Source: Neorhizobium alkalisoli
GTDB taxonomy: Bacteria; Pseudomonadota; Alphaproteobacteria; Rhizobiales; Rhizobiaceae
Assembly: GCF_007829835.1 (NCBI RefSeq)
Contig: NZ_VIWP01000016.1
Coordinates: forward strand, 1-64,000
Reading direction: 5' to 3'
DNA: 64,000 bases
This document shows positions 17,194-26,784 of this stretch, piece after piece (position 1 is the stretch's first letter; each line of letters starts with the position of its first letter). Under the pieces are notes generated by a model, which made no database searches, was not told where the DNA came from, and saw nothing but the letters and a program-made list of their open reading frames with translations. Both the position numbers and the translations under genes were made by a program.

Positions 17194-18462
17194 ATGTCGC
17201 GCACTTCCCTCACACTCATCACAGCCTTTGCCCTTACCCTTGCCGGCGGCGTTGCATCCGCCTTCGCCAAGACCGAGATCGTCGTCGATTACGCATTCGG
17301 CGGCCGTACGAAAGTCTATCAGGGCATCGCCGATGCCTTCATGGCCGACCATCCCGATGTCAGCATCAAGCTGCGCGTGCCGAGCAACAATTACGAGGAA
17401 GGCCAGGAGGCGATCATCCGCCAGTCGATGGTCAACCAGCTGCCGGACGTGCATTTTTCCAGCTACAACCAATATCCGGATCTGGTGAAGCGCGGCCTCG
17501 TCGCCAATCTTTCCAAACTCAACGAAGGCCAGCCGGAATTCGAGGCGCAGGGTTATATCCCGGCCGCGATGAACCTCGTGAAGGTCAATGGCGATGTCTA
17601 CGGCCTGCCTTTCCTCACCGGCACACCGATCCTGATCGCCAATGGCGAACTCGTCCGCAAGGCCGGCGGTGACTGCAAGAACCTGCCGACCGACTGGAAG
17701 GGTTATACGGATCTCGCCGCCCGCATCCACGCGCTCGATCCGCAGATCTGGGGCGGCATGATCACCACCAATGACGACTGGCAGTTCCAGTCGCTCGTCT
17801 ACAGCGCCGGTGGCGGCATCCTGTCCAAGGACGGCAAGGATATCGGCTTCGACAACGAGACCGGCCTCAAGGTCATGCAGGCGATCGATGCCTTCGTGAA
17901 GGCGAGCGGCATGCAGCAGCAGACCTATACGTCGGCACCGCAGAGCTTTGCCGCCGGTCGCGTCGGCATGTTCGTCAACGCCGCCGAATATCTGTCGCTG
18001 CTGAGCGGCCAAGTGGCCAAGGATTTCGAATTCTGCACCGGCGTTTTCCCGGCCATCGATCCGGCAAAATCGAAGGGCACGCCGGTCGGCGGTGCGGCAG
18101 CGGTCATCCTCTCCAAGGATGCCGAGAAGCAGAAGATCGCCTTCGACTTCATCCGCTTCGCGACCGGCCCGAAGGGTCAGGCCATCCTCGTCGACGGCAA
18201 GGGCTATCCGCCGGTCAACACGGCCGCCTATAACATTCCGTCCGTCAAAGCCTTCTTCGACAAGAACCCGCTGCGCGCGCCCGATGTCGCCCAGGTGCCG
18301 AAGGGCATGCCCTGGGTGGTTTTCCCCGGCGACAACAGCGTCAAGATCGTCCGCACGATCCGCGACAATGTCGACCGTCTCCTGCAGCAGAACGTCACCC
18401 CGGAACAGGCGCTGAAGGACATGACGACCCAGGTCCGCGCCCTGATGCCGGCCGCGAAGTAG
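17194..18462 (+). CDS. ABC sugar-type substrate-binding protein, Sec-exported
   Basis: A 422-residue family-1 binding protein with a Sec signal peptide (hydrophobic LTLITAFALTLAGGVASAFA, cleavage about residue 26). The mature part includes FGGRTKVYQGIADAF, YNQYPDLVKRGLVANL and a GLPFLTGTPIL segment typical of glycerol-3-phosphate/sugar binders. It differs clearly from the Tat-exported protein at 9893, so the two importers may bind different ligands. A 26-base hairpin follows the stop codon. Confidence 0.88.
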   Translation: MSRTSLTLITAFALTLAGGVASAFAKTEIVVDYAFGGRTKVYQGIADAFMADHPDVSIKLRVPSNNYEEGQEAIIRQSMVNQLPDVHFSSYNQYPDLVKRGLVANLSKLNEGQPEFEAQGYIPAAMNLVKVNGDVYGLPFLTGTPILIANGELVRKAGGDCKNLPTDWKGYTDLAARIHALDPQIWGGMITTNDDWQFQSLVYSAGGGILSKDGKDIGFDNETGLKVMQAIDAFVKASGMQQQTYTSAPQSFAAGRVGMFVNAAEYLSLLSGQVAKDFEFCTGVFPAIDPAKSKGTPVGGAAAVILSKDAEKQKIAFDFIRFATGPKGQAILVDGKGYPPVNTAAYNIPSVKAFFDKNPLRAPDVAQVPKGMPWVVFPGDNSVKIVRTIRDNVDRLLQQNVTPEQALKDMTTQVRALMPAAK

Positions 18463-18475
18463 TCGACGCCGCAAC

Positions 18476-18501
18476 GGGCCGCCGCACGCCGCGGCGGTCC
18501 C
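18476..18501 (+). terminator. Hairpin after binding-protein gene
   Basis: GGGCCGCCG (18476-18484) pairs with CGGCGGTCCC (18492-18501), with one bulge or wobble. No T-run follows, and the MetE-like gene starts 26 bp later. Such hairpins usually stabilise the binding-protein end of the message or attenuate downstream transcription rather than fully terminate it. Confidence 0.45.
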
Positions 18502-18527
18502 TCAAACCGCTTTCAAAGGACAAAACC

Positions 18528-19592
18528 ATGCTTCGCCCGCTCTCCACCCAGATCGTCGGCTCCTATGCCAAGCCGCATTGGCTTGGCCGCCATGAACGCA
18601 TCCACCATCTCGACGGCAGCTGGTGGCGGCCGGAGGCAGACGTGCTGGAGGAGGCAAAACAGGACGCAGCGCTTCTCGCCATCTACGAACAGGAACGCGC
18701 CGGGCTGGACATCGTCACCGATGGCGAGGCGCAGCGCGTCGCCTATGACCGGCATTTTCTCGCCAGCCTTTCCGGCATCGACATGATGGACGCGGAAAAG
18801 CAGGCCTATGTCTCCGAAGTCGAGACCCGCAAGCGCAATGCCGAGGTCGCCGAGATGATGGAGCATTTTCAGCTCAATCCGAAGATTGTCGGGCCGATCG
18901 AGTGGGTGCGATCGAGCGCCGCGAAAGATCTCGAATTTCTCGTCGCGCATGCCCGCCGGCCGGTGAAGGTCAATGTCGTTGGCCCGCTCACCCTGCTCGA
19001 CCGGCTGGCCGACCATCATTACGGAAATCCGCGCGATGCGGCGATGGCGCTTGCAGGTGCGATCAACAAGGAAATGCTGGCGCTCGAAAAACTCGGGCCC
19101 GCCGTCATCCAGATCGATGAACCGGCCTTCCATTTCAAGCTCTCACGCGCCAGGGAATTCGGCGTCGAATTGCTGACCCGCCTTGTCGAAGGCCTGTCGA
19201 CGCCGGTCATCGTGCATGCCTGCTATGGCTATTCGCTTTATGCAGAATCCAAGACGGCCAATCCGACCTATCACGAGGTCGCCGAAATCATCGCCGCGTC
19301 ACCGGTCCAGGGCATGAGCCTCGAATACGAACAGCCCGGGCACGGCCCCGAACTCCTCAAACATACCGGCGACAAGCATGTGCTGATCGGCCTCGTCAAT
19401 CTCGGCAGCCGCGAAATCGAGACTGCCGAGCACGTGGCGACGCGCCTGCGCGCCGCATTAGAGGTCGTCCCAGCCGAACGCCTGCATCCCTGCACGGATT
19501 GCGGCATGTGGTTCCTGCCGCGCGCGGTCGCCTACGGCAAGATCCGTGCTCTGGTCGAAGGAACAAAATTGGTGAAAGACCAGCTCGGCTGA
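18528..19592 (+). CDS. Core-MetE-like zinc methyltransferase, copy 2
   Basis: A 354-residue paralogue of the protein at 8751, with the same N-terminus (RPLSTQIVGSYAKPHWL) and the same probable zinc set: H230 and C232 (VHACYGY), Glu about 266 (SLEYEQPG) and C325 (CTDCGMWF). An extra Cys322 lies near C325. It keeps the IDEPA segment that copy 1 has lost. It ends the second ABC operon and is convergent, 20 bp apart, with phosphoesterase copy 2. The paired presence of ABC importer and core-MetE enzyme suggests methyl or alkyl transfer from an imported compound; the substrate is unknown. Confidence 0.85.
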   Translation: MLRPLSTQIVGSYAKPHWLGRHERIHHLDGSWWRPEADVLEEAKQDAALLAIYEQERAGLDIVTDGEAQRVAYDRHFLASLSGIDMMDAEKQAYVSEVETRKRNAEVAEMMEHFQLNPKIVGPIEWVRSSAAKDLEFLVAHARRPVKVNVVGPLTLLDRLADHHYGNPRDAAMALAGAINKEMLALEKLGPAVIQIDEPAFHFKLSRAREFGVELLTRLVEGLSTPVIVHACYGYSLYAESKTANPTYHEVAEIIAASPVQGMSLEYEQPGHGPELLKHTGDKHVLIGLVNLGSREIETAEHVATRLRAALEVVPAERLHPCTDCGMWFLPRAVAYGKIRALVEGTKLVKDQLG

Positions 19593-19612
19593 ATGAAGCG
19601 CTACAGTTTCGA

Positions 19613-20464
19613 TCAATCCACCTTTTCGTAGGGCTGGTCGAGCTTGCGCGGAAAATAGCTCGCCGGAATTTCCGGATCGAACTCGACGTAATTGTGGAAA
19701 TGTAGCGCGCAATTCAGGCCATCCGACAGGATCGCCGCATATTGTGCGGGCCCCTCGTAGCAGGGCTGCTGCCCAAGCCGCGGGCGCAGAAACTGGCCGG
19801 CGCGATGGGCATTGCCGACAATTGTTGCGCAAGGGTAGCCGCCCCAGCTTCCGGCGGTCTGGATATGGCAATGGCCGGCCAGGATCTGGATAATCTCGGC
19901 GCCGCTGCGCTTCAAGACGTCGAGCAGCTTCTGCGGCTCGCCGAGACGGTAGGTATCGACCGGCATCTGCAGGGCGACCGGGTTGTGATGCAGCAGCAGG
20001 ATGACCTTGAGGCCGGCTGCGCGCGCCTCGTCGAGCCGGGCGGCGAGCCAATCGAGCCGTTTTTCACACAGACGGCTCTGCATTCCCGGCTCGGACGTGT
20101 CGAGCATGACGATCCTGTGGCCCTTGATATCAGCCACGCCTTCGATGAAGCCGTGCTCGTCAACCATCGGATCGACGGCATGCTGAAGATAGACATTGCG
20201 ATTGTCGTGATTGCCGAGCATCACCCGCTGCCGCAGCGGCAGCTTTGCCCGCGCCACCTCAAAGGCCTGATAGGCTTCGACATCCGCCTTGTCGGCGATA
20301 TCGCCCGCGAAAACGACGAGGTCTGCGTCTGCATGATAGGCCATGACATCGGCGAAAGCGCGCTCCAGCCGCTCAGCCGTATCGAGGCTGTTCTTCAGCT
20401 GTCCCTCGGGCAGGAGGTGAAGGTCGCTCATCACAACGAGCTTGAGAAGACGGTCGGAATACAT
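19613..20464 (-). CDS. Metallophosphoesterase (CpdA/GpdQ-like), copy 2
   Basis: A 283-residue class-III phosphodiesterase-like enzyme. Metal-ligand motifs in order: MSDLHLLPEG (about 12-21), FAGDIAD, MLGNHDNRN, LLLHHNPV and ILAGHCHIQ. This CpdA/GpdQ group hydrolyses cAMP or glycerophosphodiesters. It lies three bases after the dipeptide-type permease stop as the last gene of that operon, so it is likely to act on an imported phosphodiester or phosphorylated peptide-like compound. It is only distantly similar to copy 1. Confidence 0.85.
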   Translation of the reverse strand: MYSDRLLKLVVMSDLHLLPEGQLKNSLDTAERLERAFADVMAYHADADLVVFAGDIADKADVEAYQAFEVARAKLPLRQRVMLGNHDNRNVYLQHAVDPMVDEHGFIEGVADIKGHRIVMLDTSEPGMQSRLCEKRLDWLAARLDEARAAGLKVILLLHHNPVALQMPVDTYRLGEPQKLLDVLKRSGAEIIQILAGHCHIQTAGSWGGYPCATIVGNAHRAGQFLRPRLGQQPCYEGPAQYAAILSDGLNCALHFHNYVEFDPEIPASYFPRKLDQPYEKVD

Positions 20465-20467
20465 AGG

Positions 20468-21289
20468 TCACTCCATTTCAATGCGGTCGCGGGCCCAATC
20501 ACCGATCAGCGAGATCGCAATCGTGGCCACAAGGATGACGGCGCCGGGCACAAGGACGGTCCACGGCGCGTTGTAGAGCTGCTCGCGCCCCTGCCCGATC
20601 AGCACGCCCAGAGACGTATCCGGCGGCTGAATACCGATGCCGAGGAAGCTCAGCGTGGTTTCGAGAAGGATGGTCGAGGGAAAGTTGATCGACATGTTGA
20701 CCACGATCACCGCCATGAAATTCGGCAGGATGGTGCGCAGGACGATACGGGCAGCCGATGCGCCCAGAACCTGCTGGGCCTGAACATAGGCCTGCCCCTT
20801 GGCCTGCAGGCAAAGCGCCCGGGCAAGGCGCGCATAGCGCTCCCAGCCATAGACCGTCATAACCAGAATGAACACGAGAAGGTTCGCCTGTGGCAGGATC
20901 GTCAGCAGAGCCAATGCCAGAATGAGATTGGGAATGGTCGCCTGGAAATCGATCATGATACCGATGACCGCCTCCACCCAGCCTTCGAACCAGGCAGAGA
21001 GAAGGCCGAGCGTCGTGCCGAGAATGGCGCCGCCGATCGTGCCGATCACAGCGACCGTCAGAGATACCTGGATGCCGCGCAGGACCATGGACAAAAGATC
21101 GCGCCCCAGACTGTCGGTGCCTAGCAGGTGGTCTGCCGAGCCGCCGATGAAGACCGGCGGTGCAAAACGGTTGAGGAGGTCCAGTTCATCCGTCGGATAA
21201 GGCGCAAGCACGCCGGCGAACACGGCACAGAATGCGAGGAGGATGACCGCGCCGAAGCTGATGCGGATGAGAGGAGGCATATGTTTCAT
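20468..21289 (-). CDS. Dipeptide/oligopeptide-type ABC permease, DppC type
   Basis: A 273-residue permease of the DppC/OppC family. It has the N-terminal cytoplasmic/TM1 region, the HLLGTDSLGRDLLSMVLRG signature near 55-75, and an EAA-type loop ARALCLQAKGQAYVQAQQVLG near 135-160. The four-base overlap with the upstream DppB gene shows operon structure. Substrates of this importer class include peptides, but also nickel, glutathione, opines and sugars. Confidence 0.9.
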   Translation of the reverse strand: MKHMPPLIRISFGAVILLAFCAVFAGVLAPYPTDELDLLNRFAPPVFIGGSADHLLGTDSLGRDLLSMVLRGIQVSLTVAVIGTIGGAILGTTLGLLSAWFEGWVEAVIGIMIDFQATIPNLILALALLTILPQANLLVFILVMTVYGWERYARLARALCLQAKGQAYVQAQQVLGASAARIVLRTILPNFMAVIVVNMSINFPSTILLETTLSFLGIGIQPPDTSLGVLIGQGREQLYNAPWTVLVPGAVILVATIAISLIGDWARDRIEME

Positions 21290-22221
21290 GCTTTTACCCT
21301 CCGGCGGCGCTGGTCGCGAACGCGCGGATCGATCGCGCCGTAGGCGATGTCCGCCAGGAGATTGGCAAGGATCATGGTCGTGCCGGTCAGAAGCAGGATT
21401 GCCTGGACAACGGCAAAATCCCGGCTGGCGACGCTGTCGATCAGCAGCCGGCCGGTTCCCGGCCAGCCGAAGACACTCTCGGCAACGACCGCCGCCGTGA
21501 ACAGGTGCCCGAATTCGAGCGCCGTGATGGTGACCAGCGGCACGGCAATATTCGGCAGCACATGGGCCCGTTTGATGCGTCCCGGCTGCAACCCGCCGGC
21601 ACGTGCCGTATCGAGCATCGGATGGGACAGGATTTCCAGCATGGCCGAACGGGTGAAGCGGGCAAATATCGCCGCCATCGGCAATGCCATCGTCGCAACC
21701 GGCATCAGATAGGAGCGCCAGTCGACAATGCCGCTGGGCTCGATCCAGCCGAGATGGACGGAAAAAACATACATAAGCATCAGCCCGAGCAGGAAGTTCG
21801 GCACGGCGAGCGCCAGCACGGACAGCGTGATGGTCAGGCGATCGGCAGTGCTGCCGCGACGCATCGCGGCGAAGGCGCCCAGAGGCAGGCCCAAACCGAT
21901 GGCAGCGAAGATGGTCGGCAACATCAGTGATACGGTCACGGGCATTCCGGCCATGATCTGTTCCAGCGCTGGCCGGCCGGTGGCATAGCTCATGCCGAAA
22001 TCGCCGTGGAAAAGCCCGCGGACATAGATGAAGAATTGCTGCCAGAGCGGCAGATCAAGTCCCCATTTGCGCCGGAAGGCGTCAATCGCGGAGGCATCCA
22101 CATCGGCGCTGAGATGGGACAGGGCAGGATCGCCGCTGATCGACAGGACGAAGAAGCTGAAGCCGATCAGCAGCAGCAGCGTCAGCAGCGCGCGCCCCGT
22201 GCGCAACAAGATCCAGTTCAT
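21286..22221 (-). CDS. Dipeptide/oligopeptide-type ABC permease, DppB type
   Basis: A 311-residue permease. It begins MNWILLRTGRALLTLLLLIG and contains the periplasmic FHGDFGMSYATGRPALEQI segment near residue 75, followed by MPVTVSLMLPT. The EAA-like loop ILSHPMLDTARAGGLQPGRI occurs near 195. It is coupled by ATGA overlaps on both sides. Pairs with DppC at 20468. Confidence 0.92.
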   Translation of the reverse strand: MNWILLRTGRALLTLLLLIGFSFFVLSISGDPALSHLSADVDASAIDAFRRKWGLDLPLWQQFFIYVRGLFHGDFGMSYATGRPALEQIMAGMPVTVSLMLPTIFAAIGLGLPLGAFAAMRRGSTADRLTITLSVLALAVPNFLLGLMLMYVFSVHLGWIEPSGIVDWRSYLMPVATMALPMAAIFARFTRSAMLEILSHPMLDTARAGGLQPGRIKRAHVLPNIAVPLVTITALEFGHLFTAAVVAESVFGWPGTGRLLIDSVASRDFAVVQAILLLTGTTMILANLLADIAYGAIDPRVRDQRRRRVKA

Positions 22222-23849
22222 GCGGACTCTCCCTGGAGTAGAGTACCGATGTCCCGTTCCGGCATTTTCGGGATCGCCGCCAGCAAAGCGCGGGTATAAT
22301 CATGCTGCGGAGTGGCAAAAACCTCGGCCGTATCGCCTTCTTCGACGATCCTGCCGCCGCGCATGACGGCAACCCGGTCGCAGAGATGATGGATGACGGA
22401 AAGATCATGGCTGATGAACAGGATGGCAACGCCGGTTTGCGCACGCAGATCCATCAGCAGATCGAGGATATGAGCGCGCACCGAGACATCGAGCGCCGAA
22501 ACGCTCTCGTCGCAGATCAGCACCTTGGGCGACAGGGCCAATGCCCTTGCAATGGTGGCGCGCTGGCGCTGTCCACCCGACAGCATCCGCGGCTTCTTTC
22601 GATGCAGCGCCGGATCGAGCCGCGCCTCCGCCAGACGTTTCCCGGCCATTACGGCCCGGTCCCTGCGCTGGCCGATATCGTGAATGTCGAGCGGTGTCCG
22701 CACCTGGTCGAGGATACGGCTCAAAGGGTCCATCGCACCCAGCGGATCCTGGAAGATATACTGTACGGCGCGTCGCCATTCGGCCTGCGGGCGGTGCCAG
22801 TCGACCGGCCTGCCGGCAAGTTCAACCGATCCGCCATCGGCATGGACGAGCCCGACCGCCGTCTTGGCGACAGTGCTCTTGCCGGAACCGCTTTCACCGA
22901 CAAGACCGAGAATTTCGCCGGAACGCAACGACAAGGAAACGCCATCGACGGCATTGACGCGCTGACCGTTCGGCCGCTGATAGGTGACGCGAATATGCTT
23001 CAGTGACAGCGCGACCTCAGCTGGCTGCCGGAGCGATGCAGCAGACATCTCCCCCTCGCTCGGTGTTGCCGACATCAGCCGGCGACCACGGGTGGCGGGC
23101 GTCGGAATGGCGCGCAAAAGGTTCTGCGTATAACCGGCCTTGGGTGCCCGCAGCACATCCTGCGCCGTGCCGCGTTCGACGATCCGCCCGGCATTCATTA
23201 CCATGACGCGGTCGCAATGCTCGGAGACGACTCCGAGATCATGCGTCACGAAAAGCACGCTCATTCCCTGCTTGTCGGTCAGCTGGCGCAATTTGCGCAG
23301 GATGCCGGCCTGGACCGTGACATCGAGCGCCGTCGTCGGCTCGTCGGCGATCAGGATTTTCGGGTGACGGGCAAGCGCACAGGCAAGCGCCACGCGCTGG
23401 CACTGCCCGCCCGACAGCTGATGCGGAAAGCTTTTCAGCAGGTTTTCGCCGTCCGGCAGACCGACCTGGCGCAGAAGATCGGCGCCATCGGCGCGTCCGC
23501 GCAGTTTGAGATGGCCCTCGACCGTCATCAGAGGATCGAGCGCACTCATCGGATCCTGGAAGATCATCGCGATTTCGACGCCGCGCAGCCGGGCAGGCGC
23601 TTGCGGATTGCTCAGGTCGAAGACCCTGTCGCCATAAGTCATCTGTCCCGTGACCTGCGCCCCTTCGGGCAGGAGCCCGATCAGCCCGCGACAGGTCAGG
23701 CTCTTTCCCGAGCCGCTCTCGCCGACCAGGCCAAGCCACTCACCACGATGGAGCTCAAAGCCGATATCGGCGCAGACGCGCTCGGTAAAGGCGATATCCA
23801 TCCCCTGCACAGTCAGCAGGGGATGGATCATGTCAGTATGGCTCGACAT
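22218..23849 (-). CDS. Fused dipeptide ABC ATPase (DppD-DppF)
   Basis: A 543-residue protein with two complete nucleotide-binding domains. The first has Walker A GESGSGKS (43-50) and signature LSGGQCQRVALA near 148; the second has GESGSGKSTVAK near 318 and LSGGQRQRATIARA near 425. Each half has its own Walker B and H-loop (FVTHDLGVV, FISHDLSVI). One gene therefore replaces the usual dppD and dppF pair. Overlap with DppB is four bases; the binding-protein gene lies one base upstream. Confidence 0.92.
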   Translation of the reverse strand: MSSHTDMIHPLLTVQGMDIAFTERVCADIGFELHRGEWLGLVGESGSGKSLTCRGLIGLLPEGAQVTGQMTYGDRVFDLSNPQAPARLRGVEIAMIFQDPMSALDPLMTVEGHLKLRGRADGADLLRQVGLPDGENLLKSFPHQLSGGQCQRVALACALARHPKILIADEPTTALDVTVQAGILRKLRQLTDKQGMSVLFVTHDLGVVSEHCDRVMVMNAGRIVERGTAQDVLRAPKAGYTQNLLRAIPTPATRGRRLMSATPSEGEMSAASLRQPAEVALSLKHIRVTYQRPNGQRVNAVDGVSLSLRSGEILGLVGESGSGKSTVAKTAVGLVHADGGSVELAGRPVDWHRPQAEWRRAVQYIFQDPLGAMDPLSRILDQVRTPLDIHDIGQRRDRAVMAGKRLAEARLDPALHRKKPRMLSGGQRQRATIARALALSPKVLICDESVSALDVSVRAHILDLLMDLRAQTGVAILFISHDLSVIHHLCDRVAVMRGGRIVEEGDTAEVFATPQHDYTRALLAAIPKMPERDIGTLLQGESA

Positions 23850-23850
23850 C

Positions 23851-25380
23851 CTACTTGAAGCTTAGGCCGTCGGTGGTGAGATCCAGATATTCGTTGGGCA
23901 GAACCTTCAACGAGACCCGATCGCTGCGCTCGCCCATGAAGGCGGCGAGATCGTAAAGGACGGCGCCATTCGGCTCCTTGTCGAACTTGTCGAGCATCTT
24001 GCCGAAGATTTCGCGACGGCGGGCCGTGTCGATCGACGTCGCCAGTTCATCGCCCATGGCAACCATATCCGGATCGACCTTCCAGTATTTGCCGGTGGCA
24101 TAGGTCGTGTCCTGACCGAAACGGCGCCAGAACTGGCCGAGCGGATCCGGATAATAAGCGGAGAAGGAGCCATCGACGATCATACGACGATCGTCATCGG
24201 CAAATACCTGCGCGCCGTTTTCCTTGATCTCAAGCTTGATATTGAGGCCGGCGGCCTTCCACATCGACTGCAGGATCTGCGCGGTCTCGATCTGCTTGGT
24301 GTAATAGTTGCGGGTGCGATAGACGATCTCGGCACCGTTATAGCCGGCTTCCTTCAGCAGGGCTTTCGCCTTCTGAAGATTGTATTCGGGCAGAGGGCGG
24401 TCAGCCAGATACATGTCGCCGAAGCTCGGCATCTGCCAGCCATGCGGAACCTCGGTGCGGCCGCCATAGAAGCTGTTGACCAGCTTGACGCGGTCGATCG
24501 ACAGGTTGAGCGCCTCGCGGATGCGCGGATCGGCCAGAACGTCGTTGGTGCTGTCGTAGAACAGGCCGAGAATATTGAGGATCGGACCGCCGACGACCTT
24601 GGTGTTCTTGCCGGCATCGATCTGCTTGATATCGTCGGGGCCGACTTCGGTGATCAGATCGAACTGGCCGGAGACGAGACCGGCAACGCGGGTCGACAGT
24701 TCCGGCACGACGCTGAACGTCACTTCATCAGCCGCGGCCTTCGGTTCACCCCAATAGCCCTCGAACTTTTCCAGCACGACCTTGTCGCCGGGCTTGAAGG
24801 ACTTCAGCTTGTAGGGACCGGTTCCGATCGCCTTGGCGGCAAAGTCCTGATAGCTGGCGGAGCTCTTCAGTGCTGCGGCCGAGATGATCTGCGACGGGAA
24901 ATTGGCGAAACGCTGCAGGATGATCGCATCGTTCTTCTTCATGTGAATGCGCACCGTCAGCGGATCGACGATCTCGACATGATCGATGCCGCCAAGGAAG
25001 GCCTTGGATTCGACCGGGATATTGGGATCGAGACCGATGCGTACCGGCGAGAAGGTCGCGACGATATCGTCGGCGCTCAGCGTTTCGCCATTGTGGAACT
25101 TGACATTCGGGCGCAGCTTGAACTCGACGGTCTTGGCATCGATGATGGTCCAGGATGTCGCCAGTGCCGGCTTGAGCTTGCCGCCGTCGCGGAAGTCGGT
25201 TTTGACCAGCGTGTCATAAACGGAATAGATGACCCGCAGGCTGACATTCGAGTTTTCGCTGGCAGGATCGATGCTGGCAGGAACGGCCTGGACCGCTACC
25301 TTCAGATCGCTCGCCATGGCGCCGCCCGCCATCAAAATCACCAGGGTAGCAGCACCCGCGCGCAACGCATTCTTCAACAT
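23851..25380 (-). CDS. Dipeptide/oligopeptide-type ABC substrate-binding protein
   Basis: A 509-residue family-5 binding protein. A Sec signal (ALRAGAATLVILMAGGAMA) precedes mature DLKVAVQAVPASIDPA. Family segments are VIYSVYDTLVKTD, ATSWTIIDAKTVEFKLRPNV, KFHNGETLSADDIVATF and GTGPYKLKSF. The start at 25380 rather than 25395 gives a standard signal peptide. It is the first gene of a five-gene operon ending with the phosphoesterase, and is divergent from a LacI regulator. Confidence 0.9.
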   Translation of the reverse strand: MLKNALRAGAATLVILMAGGAMASDLKVAVQAVPASIDPASENSNVSLRVIYSVYDTLVKTDFRDGGKLKPALATSWTIIDAKTVEFKLRPNVKFHNGETLSADDIVATFSPVRIGLDPNIPVESKAFLGGIDHVEIVDPLTVRIHMKKNDAIILQRFANFPSQIISAAALKSSASYQDFAAKAIGTGPYKLKSFKPGDKVVLEKFEGYWGEPKAAADEVTFSVVPELSTRVAGLVSGQFDLITEVGPDDIKQIDAGKNTKVVGGPILNILGLFYDSTNDVLADPRIREALNLSIDRVKLVNSFYGGRTEVPHGWQMPSFGDMYLADRPLPEYNLQKAKALLKEAGYNGAEIVYRTRNYYTKQIETAQILQSMWKAAGLNIKLEIKENGAQVFADDDRRMIVDGSFSAYYPDPLGQFWRRFGQDTTYATGKYWKVDPDMVAMGDELATSIDTARRREIFGKMLDKFDKEPNGAVLYDLAAFMGERSDRVSLKVLPNEYLDLTTDGLSFK

Positions 25381-25489
25381 CGGCTCTTCTCTCAATTACA
25401 GATTTGCGCCGTTTCCGGACCGCAATTGTTAGCGTGAACATCATCACGATGGCCGTGTATCAAGCCATCTTAAAACTTTCATGACGAGA

Positions 25490-25505
25490 AATGTTCAGGT
25501 AAACA
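25490..25505. promoter_or_regulatory. Inverted repeat, possible LacI-family operator
   Basis: ATGTT and AACAT arms flank CAGGTA between the divergent dipeptide-binding-protein and LacI genes; a further GTGAACAT lies at about 25433-25440. LacI-family operators are short dyads in this position. The centre lacks the typical CG step, so the assignment is tentative. Confidence 0.3.
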
Positions 25506-25527
25506 TGCGCTAAAAAAGGGAACGATC

Positions 25528-26514
25528 ATGGCACGCAGCATTACGGCAATGGAACTGGCGAAACTGGCAGGCGTATCGCACATCACTGTTTCACGCGCCT
25601 TCGATCCTTCGGCCTCGATCCGTGCCGAGACGCGCGAGAAGATCCAGCAATTGGCGCGCGAGCATGGTTATGTGCCGAACTCGATGGCCGCGGCACTGAA
25701 GCGCTCTCGCTCGGACCTCGTCGCGATCGTCGCGGCATCGCTGTCGCATTACGAATACGACCAGATCCGCCACCTGACCCGGGAATTGCAGGCGATCGGC
25801 CTGACCACGCTTCTGGTCAATTGCCAGGACAGCGCCAATGCCAGCGAATTCGTCGGCCGCGCCGCGTCCTATCGCGCCAGTTACGCGATCGTCTATGCCG
25901 ATGCGATGCCGAATGAGGAGGTCAAGCGTTTCTTCGGTACGTCGCGGCTGATCCTGGTGAGAAACCAGCCGCATCTCGACGGCGACCACATCACGCTCAG
26001 GATCGACCCAAGCGCTGCGATCGATGCAGCTGCAGCCGATCTGGCATCCTCCGGACGGCGCAACATCCTGTGGCTGAACGGCGCGCTATCGAGCGCGATG
26101 AATGCCAGGCGGAAAGAGTTGTTCCGAACGTCGCTTTCGCGACATGGATTGACTTTCATCGGGGAAGCCCATGGCGATTACCGCTACAATCCGGCATTGC
26201 GGGAGATAGAAGTGGCGCTTCAGCAGCGGCCGTCAATCGATGCGGTCATATCGGCCAACGACGAAATGGCCTTCGCCGCCATCGACGCGGTGCGGCAATC
26301 GGGCCGACGCATTCCCGACGACGTTGCAGTCATCGGCCATGATGGCTTGGAGATGGCTTTTTGGTCAGCCTATCAGCTGAGCACGATCCAGCTCGACCAT
26401 GAAGCCTATGCAACAGAGATCGTCAATTTGATCCGCAAAATGGAAGCGGGAGAAAAAGAGGTCCCGCACCAGGTGGAAATTCAGTGCGGATACCGGAAGG
26501 GCCAGACGACGTAG
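25528..26514 (+). CDS. LacI-family transcriptional regulator
   Basis: A 328-residue LacI regulator. Its DNA-binding head spans residues 1-60 (TAMELAKLAGVSHITVSRAF and the hinge-helix segment YVPNSMAAALKRSRS). A periplasmic-binding-like effector domain follows, including IVYADAMPNEE, the VISANDEMAFAAIDAVRQSG segment and DDVAVIGHDGLEM. The divergent arrangement with the dipeptide-type operon (132 bp apart) points to local control of that operon by an imported ligand. Confidence 0.92.
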   Translation: MARSITAMELAKLAGVSHITVSRAFDPSASIRAETREKIQQLAREHGYVPNSMAAALKRSRSDLVAIVAASLSHYEYDQIRHLTRELQAIGLTTLLVNCQDSANASEFVGRAASYRASYAIVYADAMPNEEVKRFFGTSRLILVRNQPHLDGDHITLRIDPSAAIDAAAADLASSGRRNILWLNGALSSAMNARRKELFRTSLSRHGLTFIGEAHGDYRYNPALREIEVALQQRPSIDAVISANDEMAFAAIDAVRQSGRRIPDDVAVIGHDGLEMAFWSAYQLSTIQLDHEAYATEIVNLIRKMEAGEKEVPHQVEIQCGYRKGQTT

Positions 26515-26784
26515 GTTGAAGGTCTTGGCGAGATTCCAATCTCCGACCCGCAGTATCGAAACTGCGCGAGATCAAACACCTAACAGCACGTGAAAACGGA
26601 ATAATGCCGCCGAGATTCATCTGCGTCGCGGGGGCAATGCCAAGGCTTGCAACAAAAAGGCCGCAGCGAAACCGCACCGATCTTTTAACGTATCAAGCGA
26701 ATTGGCCTCTTCTGTGGAAGGCTGAGCCCACCGAGACTTGTACATTCTGCACAATGGCCAAAGCGCAAATGATTTCCGCTGAGC

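Noticed and set aside
16714-18474. 586-codon minus-strand open frame
   Set aside because: It is antisense to a permease and a binding-protein gene, with composition typical of a GC-rich shadow frame.
19742-21124. 460-codon plus-strand open frame
   Set aside because: It lies antisense to the phosphoesterase and DppC-type genes, which have clear motifs; it shows no domain itself.
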